The position numbers were made by a program, and so were the translations under genes. Source: Diplolepis rosae (lineage: Eukaryota > Arthropoda > Insecta > Hymenoptera > Diplolepididae). Taken from it: DNA of 64,000 nucleotides. Below, piece after piece: positions 43,190 through 54,205 of this stretch. The DNA lies in assembly GCA_030998225.1 (NCBI GenBank), contig JAPYXD010000308.1, forward strand, positions 2,676,001-2,740,000. Direction: 5' to 3'. Position 1 is the stretch's first letter, and the number at the start of each line of letters is the position of its first letter. The notes under the pieces were generated by a model that ran no database searches, was not told the DNA's origin, and saw nothing but the letters and a program-made list of their open reading frames with translations.

Positions 43190-45741
43190 GACCCTTTTTT
43201 AAGTATAGGGTAGTAAATCTTAGAAAGGTTTTCTATGTCGGTTCTAAGATTCACCGCATCGTTCGTACCTGCAATGTGACACATTTCCAACAGCAACCTT
43301 TTTTGTAGTTTTTTTCGTTAGCTAAGATTTTTATTCTATCAAAATCGAAGAAGTGATCTCTTTCAATCGTATGTTTTGTTAGCGCGTTTTGTTTATTGGG
43401 GCTTTCTCTAATGTTGTTTTTATGTTCTTTTAGTCTGTTTTTAAGGGATCGTTTCGTTTGACCTATATAGACAGCCTTGCAGTCATTCCCTTTGCACGGA
43501 ACGCTGTAGACGACGTTAGAAGATTGATATTTGGGTATTTTGTCCTTGGTGGGTATGAAGATCGTTTTTAGGTTTTTTTGGTTTTTGTACGCAGTGTTTA
43601 TGTTGTAGCTATGTAAGATTCCTGATATTCTCTCTGACAGAACTTTAACGTAAGGGATACTAATGAAAGGTTTGTTTTCTGTGTTTATGTCGGCCTGATT
43701 GTTACCTAATCGTGTCTTATGTTCAAGGGTAAGAAGTCTTAGATTTATAATCTCTTGCGTGAACTGTTGTGGATAGTCATTTTCTAGTAGTGTATCTATA
43801 ATTAGTTTAAGGTTGTTTTTGTGAAATTCTTTATCTGAAAGTAGAATTGCCCTGTCAACTAAGTTGTTTACAATACTTTTCTTGTATCTGAGGGGGTGAT
43901 GGGAATTAAAGTTAAGGTATCTTCCAGACCAAGTCGGTTTCCTATACCAATTGAAAGAAACTTTTAGATTCTGTATCCTAGTCATAGTGACATCTAGAAA
44001 ATTAATAGCACCATTTATCTCTTTTTCTAGGGTGAATTCAATATTGAGGGAATTGTTGTTGAAGATTTGCAAAATGTGGTTCACTTGTGTGTCAGGAACC
44101 ACGATGAGAATATCGTCTACGTATCGAAAGTAAACAGGTACTTCAAAATCAAGATTAGAGAGCCTGTCTTTTTCTAGGTCATCCATCACTATATCTGCAA
44201 GGACGGGGGAGAAAGGAGAACCCATTGGTAATCCGCGTTTTTGAAAAATAGGTGGTGCCATCGAAATTAAAGTCTGTGCTATCCAAGCATAATCGCAACC
44301 CTTCTTCATATTCCTTCCATGGCAATGATACTTTGCGACGAATCTCTTCCCACCTATTTTTTACAGCAGAGATGGCTGCTTCCTTGGGTATATTTGTGAA
44401 AAGGGACACTACATCCAAGGAGGCGAGAACAAAATTATCAGGGACACTAACATTTTTAAGTTTCTGGACTAGTTCGAAACTGTTAATGATTTTTGATTTT
44501 GGTGGCGTGGTGTTTTTAGATATGGTAGTGCTAAAGAAGGATGCTAGATTGTAGGTAGGACTGCCTACATAAGATACAATGGGTCTAATGGGGTTGCCTT
44601 CTTTATGGATTTTGGGTAATCCGTAGAATCTGGAGGGAACAGCATTAGAAGACTTTAAATCCTTAGCTAACAGGTTGTTGATTAATTTTTTGTTTTCCCA
44701 TGTTTTGACTAGACAATTTACTTTATTTTGTATTTTGGTTGTAGTGTCCTTGGAGCGGACTTTGTATGTGTTTTCATCATTTAGAAGGTTCAATACTTTC
44801 TCGTTGTAATCTGTTCGCGTCAAGGCTACTGTGGTGTTACCTTTGTCTGCCCTAGTAAAAACTATGTCCGGGTTATTTTTTACGAAATCCCTAGCTTCTT
44901 TAATTTCTTTAACAGGTTGTACGAATTTAGATTTGTGTTCATTCCCATTTTTCTTAAAATTATTAACGACGTTAGCAACTTTTAAGCGCAATTCATCTTG
45001 AGATTCAGGATCAATTTTATTAATGTTAGATTCGATGTCCGCGATTATATTATATGTAGGAATTTCCCGTTTTTTTATAGTAACACCGAAATTTATTCCT
45101 AAGCTAGCTATTTTTGCGACATTCTCTGGAATTTGGTTTCCTGTTAAATTTTTGAACCACTTTTGGTTAAGTTTACTGTTGGAAACGGTCTTTTTATTGC
45201 AATCAAGAGACCTTATCAGTAAGTCGAGTTTCTTTTTGCATTTAAATTTGCTTTCTTCAAAACGGCGGGAGACTTTCCCGGATTCGAGCTCAAAAAATCT
45301 GTCGAACATGTGGTTTGGAAAAATAGCAACTATTCTACTTTGAAAATACATAATTTGATTCACAAGGTACTTTAAATGTGCACATATGTCACAAATTTCA
45401 AGATTCAAAATGGACCTAAGAAAAGTATTATGCAGGTTTGAGAATTTGTTACTCATACTTCTAGAATTAAAACTAATGTGTTGAGATCGGATACCTTGTA
45501 AATGTTTGGGAAGAACTTCAAGTTTCCTACGCCGTAGTAGGAAAATTCTCTGATTAAAGCTATTCGCATAGTCTAGATTTAATTGAGACCATTTTTTGAG
45601 GAGTGATGCCTCCTCATATCCATATGTCTCTTCTATTTGTTTGTAAAAACCCATCCCACTTCTACCATTTTGATTGTTGCCATAAGTAAAATTATATCGT
45701 GACATGTTTCCGTACATGTTCAATGTTTTATTGACCCACAA
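43190..45741 (-). CDS. Penelope-like element polyprotein: reverse transcriptase + GIY-YIG endonuclease (two frameshifts)
   Basis: Reverse transcriptase with a C-terminal GIY-YIG nuclease, which together copy and insert the element. ATG at 45741 opens a 520-residue frame. It has an N-terminal region, then TRADKGNTTVAL, RFYGLPKIHKEGNPIRPIVS and LASLDVVSLFTNIP (first catalytic Asp). A one-base slip in the T/A homopolymers at 44237-44249 passes to the second frame (43251-44309), which has KRGLPMGSPFSPVLADIVMD, RYVDDILIVV (catalytic YVDD), INFLDVTM and WYRKPTWSGRYLN. The endonuclease reads VVYSVPC then CKAVYIGQTKRSLKNRLKEH, with the Cys pair between GIY and YIG typical of Penelope. A second slip in a T6 run (43299-43304) moves the ending (MCHIAGTNDAVNLRTDIENL) out of frame. 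Otherwise no stop interrupts it, so the copy is young, or the slips are sequencing errors. Confidence 0.9.
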
Positions 45742-45751
45742 TAATAATTTT

Positions 45752-47120
45752 GTAATAGATAATTTGGCATGGGGTCAGTTTTGATACGGATTTATTTTTT
45801 TGATTAAGTGATAGAACACATAAAAAATACAAAAGGCAAACGTTTCGACCACAAATGGGGGCCCTCTTCAGTGCCAATTAGCTTAATAGTAACCTTTAAA
45901 TATTTATTAACTAAGACATGCAACTTAATAATTATTGTATTTTTTGTTTTTTTCTTTTTTTCCTTTGCTTATTGATATTAGAAAAAGATAGAGTAAACAT
46001 GCGGAAAGACTTATGGGTAAGCGAGTTCCTAGGTGTGAAGGAACCAGACCGTTCCAAAAACTGTTCCAACGAGTAATCCTCTCCCACAGGAACCGTGAAA
46101 AATGCGACCGCGGAACGCACTCTCTCAAGGGCACATATATAAACACAATTATTTCACCAAAGAAAGAAACAACACGATGGAGAATATAACGTGGATCCTT
46201 GGTAAAGCACGCACAGCAAACCACACACATTCACGAGCACCAGAAGTAAAGGACACTGAAGTTAAAACAATAAGAACGATGTAATTGGTACGGAAAAATT
46301 TTTATTTTGTATTTTCTCCGAAGCCGCAGAGATGACAGACGAAAGTAAGTCCAACACTCTGCCACATGGCTAAAAGAAAACTGATTTGGGAAGAAGTCGT
46401 ATTTAGGAAGACTAGTGTTCAGAGTTTGACGTGTATAGAAAGCATTCTCCAGATAGGTCAGGTTCCAACACCAAGGGTTATACACAGTAAAACCTTATTT
46501 TAATGTCCCCGGCACTTGAGATTATTATATGCTCAAGCGTCCGACAAAAGCAAAGACCCACCACATGTTCGAAAAACTCTGTAAGGAAAGGCACTCACTC
46601 CGGTGCCGACTTCGTAAAAATTGTACACATTTCTGTGGATATAGAAAGTAAAATTCAACTAAAGTGGAAATTCACGAAAAATTAACTTCCTGGTTTTTCG
46701 AAACCTCTGATTCTTAATAACTGGAACCCGGAAAAATACAATATTAAGTTTATAAGTATGATGTCCGAGTTTTTCAAATTATAAGACTGTTGTAAAGTGG
46801 CAAAATATTACGAGAGTTATTCGAACTCTGACTTAAATAGAGTGGCCAATTAATACAGTAGCACTACGGATTCTAAGACTGATAAAAAATGGCCAAGTAA
46901 TGCGCGAGCACTTCGGACTCTAATTCTGAGTAAGGTGGCCAAGTAATGCGCGAGTTCAATGGACGTCAGGACTGATATAAATGCAAAAATAGCCGCGTAA
47001 TACGCGAGATCAAACGAAGTCTGACCTAAATAAGGAGGCAAAGTAATGCGCGAATTCTTAGTACAGGATTTTTATATAAAGTGGCCAAGTAATGCGCGAG
47101 CTCTTCGGACTCTGGCTTAA
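45752..47120. repeat. Left arm of a 1.4-kb inverted duplication
   Basis: Reverse complement of 51170-52590 over its full length, including the Penelope upstream region, a stretch with GGCACTCACTCCGGTGCCGA and the first satellite units. The right arm has one extra satellite unit (around 51372-51418). Short frames here appear in mirror image in the other arm and are not taken as genes. Confidence 0.9.
45841..45875 (-). ncRNA. Hammerhead-ribozyme-like core, left arm
   Basis: The minus strand reads CTGAAGA, then GGGCCCCCATTTGTGGTC, then GAAACG. CUGANGA and GAAA are the invariant core strands, and the intervening segment can form helix II. GGCA before the core and TGCC after it can pair. Penelope-like elements are known to carry hammerhead motifs in their terminal repeats. 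The helix count here is my inference. Confidence 0.45.
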
Positions 47121-50100
47121 AATTATGTGGCCAAGTAATTCGCGAGTTCAATGGACGTCAGGACTGATATAAATACAAAAATAGCCGCGTAATACGCAGT
47201 TTAACGAAGTCTAACCTGAAAAGAGTGGCCAAGTAATGCACGAATTTTTAGGGTTATAAGAATTTTTATAAAGTGGCCAAAAAATAATAATTAACACGTA
47301 GGCTCCTTAGACTATGACCTGAATAAGGCGGCCAAGTAATGCGCGAGCACTTCGGACTCAGATTTTCAGTAAAGTGGCCAAGTAATGCGCGAGCACATCA
47401 GACTCTGATTCTGAGTAAGGTGGCCAAGTAATGCGCGAGTTCAATGGACGTCAGGACTGATATAAATACAAAAATAGCCGCGTAATACGCGAGTTGAACG
47501 AAGTGTGATCTGAAAAGAGTGGCCAAGTAATGCGCGAATTCTTAGGGGTATAAGAATTTTTATAAAGTGGCTTAAAATTATGTGGCCAAGTAATGCGCGA
47601 GTTCAATGGACGTCAGGACTGATATAAATACAAAAATAGCCGCGTAATACGCGAGTTGAACAAAGTCTGATCTGAAAAGAGTGGCCAAGTAATGCGCGAG
47701 CTCTTCGGACTCAGATTTTCAGTAAGGTGGCCAAGTAATGCGCGAGTTCAATGGACGTCAGGACTGATATAAATGCGAAAATAGCCTCGTAATACGCGAG
47801 ATCAAACGAAGTCTGACCTAAATAAGGAGGCAAAGTAATGCGCGAATTCTTAGTACAGGATTTTTATATAAAGTGGCCAAGTAATGCGCGAGCTCTTCGG
47901 ACTCTGGCTTAAAATTATGTGGCCAAGTAATTCGCGAGTTCAATGGACGTCAGGACTGATATAAATGCAAAAATAGCCGCGTAATACGCGAGATCAAACG
48001 AAATCTGACCTAAATAAGGTGGCAAAGTAATGCGCGAATTCTTAGTACAGAATTTAAATATAAAGTGGCCAAGTGATGCGCGAGCTCTTCGGACTCTGGC
48101 TTAAAATTATGTGGCCAAGTAATTCGCGAGTTTAATGGACGTCAGGACGGATATAAATGCCAAAATAGCCTCGTAATACGCGAGATCAAACGAAGTCTGA
48201 CCTAAATAAGGAGGCAAAGTAATGCGCGAATTCTTAGTACAGGATTTTTATATAAAGTGGCCAAGTAATGCGCGAGCTCTTCGGACTCTGGCTTAAAATT
48301 ATGTGGCCAAGTAATGCGCGAGTTCAATGGACGTCAGGACTGATATAAATACAAAAATAGCCGCGTAATACGCGAGTTGAACGAAGTCTGATCTGAAAAG
48401 AGTGGCCAAGTAATGCGCGAATTCTTAGGGGTATAAGAATTTTTATAAAGTGGCCAAAAAATAATAATTAACACTTAGGGTCCTTAGACTCTGACCTGAA
48501 TAAAGTGGCCAAGTAATGCGCGAGCTCTTCGGACTCTGGCTTAAAATTATGTGGCCAAGTAATGCGCGAGTTCAATGGACGTCAGGACTGATATAAATAC
48601 AAAAATAGCCGCGTAATACGCGAGTTGAACAAAGTCTGATCTGAAAAGAGTGGCCAAGTAATGCGCGAATTCTTAGGGGTATAAGAATTTTTATAAAGTG
48701 GCCAAAAAATAATAATTAACACTTAGGGTCCTTAGACTCTGACCTGAATAAAGTGGCCAAGTAATGCGCGAGCTCTTCGGACTCTGGCTTAAAATTATGT
48801 GGCCAAGTAATTCGCGAGTTCAATGGACGTCAGGACTGATATAAATGCAAAAATAGCCGCGTAATACGCGAGATCAAACGAAGTCTGACCTAAATAAGGA
48901 GGCAAAGTAATGCGCGAATTCTTAGGAGTACAGAATTTTTATATAAAGTGGCCAAGTAATGCGCGAGCTCTTCGGACTCTGGCTTAAAATTATGTGGCCA
49001 AGTAATGCGCGAGTTCAATGGACGTCAGGACTGATATAAATACAAAAATAGCCGCGTAATACGCGAGTTGAACGAAGTCTGATCTGAAAAGAGTGGCCAA
49101 GTAATGCGCGAATTCTTAGGGGTATAAGAATTTTTATAAAGTGGCCAAAAAATAATAATTAACACTTAGGGTCCTTAGACTCTGACCTGAATAAAGTGGC
49201 CAAGTAATGCGCGAGCTCTTCGGACTCTGGCTTAAAATTATGTGGCCAAGTAATTCGCGAGTTTAATGGACGTCAGGACTGATATAAATGCCAAAATAGC
49301 CTCGTAATACGCGAGATCAAACGAAGTCTGACCTAAATAAGGAGGCAAAGTAATGCGCGAATTCTTAGTACAGGATTTTTATATAAAGTGGCCAAGTAAT
49401 GCGCGAGCTCTTCGGACTCTGGCTTAAAATTATGTGGCCAAGTAATGCGCGAGTTCAATGGACGTCAGGACTGATATAAATACAAAAATAGCCGCGTAAT
49501 ACGCGAGTTGAACGAAGTCTGATCTGAAAAGAGTGGCCAAGTAATGCGCGAATTCTTAGGGGTATAAGAATTTTTATAAAGTGGCCAAAAAATAATAATT
49601 AACACTTAGGGTCCTTAGACTCTGACCTGAATAAAGTGGCCAAGTAATGCGCGAGCTCTTCGGACTCTGGCTTAAAATTATGTGGCCAAGTAATGCGCGA
49701 GTTCAATGGACGTCAGGACTGATATAAATACAAAAATAGCCGCGTAATACGCGAGTTGAACAAAGTCTGATCTGAAAAGAGTGGCCAAGTAATGCGCGAA
49801 TTCTTAGGGGTATAAGAATTTTTATAAAGTGGCCAAAAAATAATAATTAACACTTAGGGTCCTTAGACTCTGACCTGAATAAAGTGGCCAAGTAATGCGC
49901 GAGCTCTTCGGACTCTGGCTTAAAATTATGTGGCCAAGTAATTCGCGAGTTCAATGGACGTCAGGACTGATATAAATGCAAAAATAGCCGCGTAATACGC
50001 GAGATCAAACGAAGTCTGACCTAAATAAGGAGGCAAAGTAATGCGCGAATTCTTAGGAGTACAGAATTTTTATATAAAGTGGCCAAGTAATGCGCGAGCT

Positions 50101-51172
50101 CTTCGGACTCTGGCTTAAAATTATGTGGCCAAGTAATGCGCGAGTTCAATGGACGTCAGGACTGATATAAATACAAAAATAGCCGCGTAATACGCGAGTT
50201 GAACGAAGTCTGATCTGAAAAGAGTGGCCAAGTAATGCGCGAATTCTTAGGGGTATAAGAATTTTTATAAAGTGGCCAAAAAATAATAAATAACCCTTAG
50301 GGTCCTTAGACTCTGACCTGAATAACGCGGCCAAGTAATGCGCGAGCTCTTCGGACTCTGGCTTAAAATTATGTGGCCAAGTAATGCGCGAGTTCAATGG
50401 ACGTCAGGACTGATATAAATACAAAAATAGGCGCGTAATACGAGAGTTGAACGCAGTCTGACCTGAAAAGAGTGGCCAAGTAATGCGCGAATTCTTAGGG
50501 TTATAAGAATTTTTATATAAAGTGGCCAAAAAATAATAATTAACTATTAGGGTCCTTAGACTCTGACCTAAATAATGCGGCCAAGTAATGCGCGAGCACT
50601 TCGGACTCAGATTTTCAGTAAGGTCACCAATTAATGCGCGAGTTCAATGGAGTTCAGGACTGATATAAATGCAAAAGAAAGCCGCGTAATACGCGAGATC
50701 AAACAAAGTCTGACCTAAATAAGGTGGCAAATTAATGCGCGAATTCTTAGTACAGGATTTTTATATAAAGTGGCCAAGTAATGCGCGAGCTCTTCGGACT
50801 CTGGCTTAAAGTTTTTTGGCCAAGTAATGCGCCAATTCTTAGGGGTATAAGAATTTTTATAATGTGGTCAAAAAATAATAATTAACACTTAGGGTCCTTA
50901 GACTCTGACCTGAATAAAGCGGCCAAGTAATGCGCGAGCACTTCGGACTCTGATTTACAGTAAGGTGGCCAAGTAATTCGCGAGTACAATGGACGTCAGG
51001 ACTGATATAAATGCAAAAATAGCCGCGTAATACGCGAGATCAAACGAAATGTGACCTAAATAAGGTGGCAAAGTAATGCGCGAATTCTTAGTACAGAATT
51101 TTAATATAAAGTGGCCAAGTAATGCGCGAGCTCTTCGGACTCTGGCTTAAAATTATGTGGCCAAATAATGCG
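46795..51172 (+). repeat. Satellite array B with 248/195-bp and 1131-bp higher-order repeats
   Basis: The same basic unit as array A. Type A higher-order units (248 bp, five sub-units) start at ATGTGGCCAAGTAATGCGCG at 48301, 48549, 48992, 49432, 49680 and 50123. Type B units (about 192-195 bp, four sub-units) start at 48797, 49240 and 49928. The order A-A-B-A-B repeats with a 1131-bp period: 48301 and 49432, 48549 and 49680, and 48797 and 49928 are each 1131 bp apart, and the GTTGAACAAAG variant marks the same unit in each cycle. The array ends in an inversion at about 51172. Confidence 0.95.
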
Positions 51173-52590
51173 CTAAGCCAGAGTCCGAAGAGCTCGCGCA
51201 TTACTTGGCCACTTTATATAAAAATCCTGTACTAAGAATTCGCGCATTACTTTGCCTCCTTATTTAGGTCAGACTTCGTTTGATCTCGCGTATTACGCGG
51301 CTATTTTTGCATTTATATCAGTCCTGACGTCCATTGAACTCGCGCATTACTTGGCCACCTTACTCAGAATCAGAGTCTGATGTGCTCGCGCATTACTTGG
51401 CCACCTTACTCAGAATTAGAGTCCGAAGTGCTCGCGCATTACTTGGCCATTTTTTATCAGTCTTAGAATCCGTAGTGCTACTGTATTAATTGGCCACTCT
51501 ATTTAAGTCAGAGTTCGAATAACTCTCGTAATATTTTGCCACTTTACAACAGTCTTATAATCTGAAAAACTCGGACATCATACTTATAAACTTAATATTG
51601 TATTTTTCCGGGTTCCATTTATTAAGAATCAGAGGTTTCGAAAAACCAGGAAATTAATTTTTCGTGAATTTCCACTTTAGTTGCATTTTACTTTCTACAT
51701 CCACAGAAATGTGTACAATTTTTACGAAGTCGGCACCGGAGTGAGTGCCTTTCCTTACAGAGTTTTTCGAACATGTGGTGGGTCTTTGCTTTTGTCGGAC
51801 GCTTGAGCATATAATAATCTCAAGTGCCGGGGACATTAAAATAAGGTTTTACTGTGTATAACCCTTGGTGTTGGAACCTGACCTATCTGGAGAATGCTTT
51901 CTATACACGTCAAACTCTGAACACTAGTCTTCCTAAATACGACTTCTTCCCAAATCAGTTTTCTTTTAGCCATGTGGCAGAGTGTTGGACTTACTTTCGT
52001 CTGTCATCTCTGCGGCTTCGGAGAAAATACAAAATAAAAATTTTTCCGTACCAATTACATCGTTCTTATTGTTTTAACTTCAGTGTCCTTTACTTCTGGT
52101 GCTCGTGAATGTGTGTGGTTTGCTGTGCGTGCTTTACCAAGGATCCACGTTATATTCTCCATCGTGTTGTTTCTTTCTTTGGTGAAATAATTGTGTTTAT
52201 ATATGTGCCCTTGAGAGAGTGCGTTCCGCGGTCGCATTTTTCACGGTTCCTGTGGGAGAGGATTACTCGTTGGAACAGTTTTTGGAACGGTCTGGTTCCT
52301 TCACACCTAGGAACTCGCTTACCCATAAGTCTTTCCGCATGTTTACTCTATCTTTTTCTAATATCAATAAGCAAAGGAAAAAAAGAAAAAAACAAAAAAT
52401 ACAATAATTATTAAGTTGCATGTCTTAGTTAATAAATATTTAAAGGTTACTATTAAGCTAATTGGCACTGAAGAGGGCTCCCATTTGTGGCCGAAACGTT
52501 TGCCTTTTGTATTTTTTATGTGTTCTATCACTTAATCAAAAAAATAAATCCGTATCAAAACTGACCCCATGCCAAATTAACTATTACAAA
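51170..52590. repeat. Right arm of the 1.4-kb inverted duplication
   Basis: The orientation of satellite units flips at AATAATGCGCTAAGCCAGAG (about 51162-51181). From there the sequence is the reverse complement of 47120-45752. It ends near CCCCATGCCAAATTAACTAT at about 52565-52584, after which the flank is unrelated to the Penelope coding region. Confidence 0.9.
52464..52500 (+). ncRNA. Hammerhead-ribozyme-like core, right arm
   Basis: GGCA, then CTGAAGA, GGGCTCCCATTTGTGGCC and GAAACG. Compared with the left copy, GGTC before GAAA is GGCC here, which keeps or improves the pairing with GGG at the start of helix II, and CCCCC is CTCCC. The flanking GGCA and TGCC are kept. Confidence 0.45.
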
Positions 52591-53730
52591 AGAACTTATA
52601 ATGTTTCAAGCTATTGGAAAAAGCGAAAGAGATCTTGAAAATCGATAGGTCCGTTTTTGGTGGCCCACTTGAGAAAATTTGACTCATATGGAGCTGATGA
52701 ATCTAGATTGCAGCCTGACTTTGTTTGCAGAATTCCTATTCCTTGGAGTGTGATTAAGGTCTTAGAGTTTTTTAGACATGATAAGAAAATATCTCAGGGG
52801 AAACTTGTTGAGTATAGCCATCTGTGATTAAGTTGCAATGGTGTTAGAAAAGGATATTCATTAAAACTGATGGAGATTTTACGTTTGTATGGTCGAGAAA
52901 TTAGAAACATTGAGGTCCCACAAATAGTATTGTTGTTGGTGTTAAATATAGATCTTGGTGGGTGACAAAATTTTTGGAATCCTTTTTGATAACATGCATT
53001 GAGAAAATTTTCATTTGTTGTAAAGTGCGATTGGTTATTTGAAGAAATAGCGAGATAAGAAATTTGAGGTTTTACGTAAATAAAGGAAATTACGCCAGTA
53101 TTCAAATCGAGATGTATTGGAATGGGATGTGATTTGAATAATTGAAATTCTTTAGCAGGTGGGATTGATAAAGTCACGATACAATTCAAGTACTTATCGA
53201 ACAAGAAGTATTGTATTTTAGAAATGGGAAGGACCATAGAAAAAAGGGATATTGAAAGGTATGGGTCTTCTTTATTAGATTTGAAGTCTAGGAAGGTATC
53301 AGGAAGTAATATAGGGTGCCATTAATTAGTTGCGACATGGGTAAGGGCTTCTGTAAGTTAGTCAAGGACTAAAAGAAAAGGATGAGAAATTTCATGCAGG
53401 TCGTTAAACCAATTTGCTGCTAATATTCGATATAGGTGAATATTAGCATCTTTTTGAGAATTATGCCAATCTTTGTAGGTCATAATGTTGCCAAGTTTTG
53501 AAGCAAGATTTGTAACTTTTTCCAGAAATAGATTAGGAAGTAGGAATAAATTTCTTTGGGCCAGTAAAAGGAGGTTTCCTCTCTTATTCTCAATTTTAAA
53601 AGTACTTTTTGTATCTGTTGCAGGAATGGATCATTAGTTTTAGAAATATTCGTGATATTACGAGCTTGTATGGACATAAATTATATTACTATAAGAAAAT
53701 AGTTGATTTGTTGTTCTATAAAATCAAGTT
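52591..53730 (-). pseudogene. Decayed minus-strand coding region, possible retroelement envelope-like remnant
   Basis: Two open segments lie on the minus strand (53677-53480 and 53237-52794, the latter 147 residues) and are separated by stops. The second has spaced Cys residues (NACYQKGFQKFCHPP, then TICGTSMFL) with hydrophobic and aromatic residues between them. That pattern is loosely like the ectodomain of envelope-type proteins carried by some insect LTR elements. No fusion motif, cleavage site, membrane segment, pol or LTR is visible nearby, so the assignment is weak. It is clearly inactive. It lies immediately beyond the inverted duplication. Confidence 0.25.
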
Positions 53731-53734
53731 GTGT

Positions 53735-54205
53735 TCTCTTGGCCATGCCAAAAAAGGACGGGTAGAAAGCGGGGGACGCTATAGACGCGTCTATCTTCAT
53801 GCATAAAAAAGGATGTATGCCCCAGGCAGTGGCGCTGAGAATGAGTCTGCGAGTGCCTGCAAAAAATGAGTGAACTGAATGCATGTCAGCGCCGCATGAC
53901 TGTGATATGTGTCCTTTTCAATGCGAGAGAAAACTCTATAGACGGGCTCTCTCTTGAGTGAGGCAAAGAGCAAATAGGTGAATGGAACCTCCTGGGGGAG
54001 ACTGCGAAGCCTCCGCAGTCTGTGACCAAGAACAGTCCAAACGATCGTTTCCGTATGGCATCCCACTAGGAGTGTTTCGTCACTGAGTGGTGTCTCCCCC
54101 GGCCCACGATGAGGTAAAGTTGATGTAGGACTTCGGTCTGAGGGTACACACGTTCCCAACTATTCCGACCCGCTCCTCTACGCACGATGCGCTGGTGAAA
54201 GATTT
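53735..54205 (+). mobile_element. 5' region of an R1-type LINE, copy 1
   Basis: Non-coding leader shared with 63190-63970: GCCAAAAAAGGACGGGT, GGGGACGCTATAGACGCGTC, AAGGATGTATGCCCCAGG, CGCATGACTGTGATATGTGT, AAGAACAGTCCAAACGATCG and TCCCAACTATTCCGACCCGC. This copy lacks about 170 bases present in copy 2 (about 63713-63895). Frames on the opposite strand are shadows. Confidence 0.8.

Larger units (their letters stand above)
43135..45890 (-). mobile_element. Penelope-like retroelement, nearly complete
   Basis: The element contains a single coding region (reverse transcriptase plus GIY-YIG endonuclease) in two overlapping frames, with a hammerhead-like motif upstream (45841-45875). The 3' side abuts satellite array A. 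The 5' side continues into an upstream region that is repeated in inverse at 51170-52590. The exact element limits are unclear, because Penelope-like elements often carry complex terminal repeats. Confidence 0.8.

Noticed and set aside
46102..46685. Frames in the left arm of the inverted duplication (and mirror frames at 51654-52414)
   Set aside because: Overlapping frames on both strands with no recognisable domain. They are duplicated only because the DNA is duplicated.
41475..51172. Several frames of 60-83 residues across the satellite arrays
   Set aside because: They repeat with the satellite unit and have no biological composition. They are by-products of a tandem repeat.
52591..53730. 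A complete endogenous retrovirus
   Set aside because: Only a weak envelope-like pattern in a broken reading frame is seen, with no pol, protease or LTR beside it.
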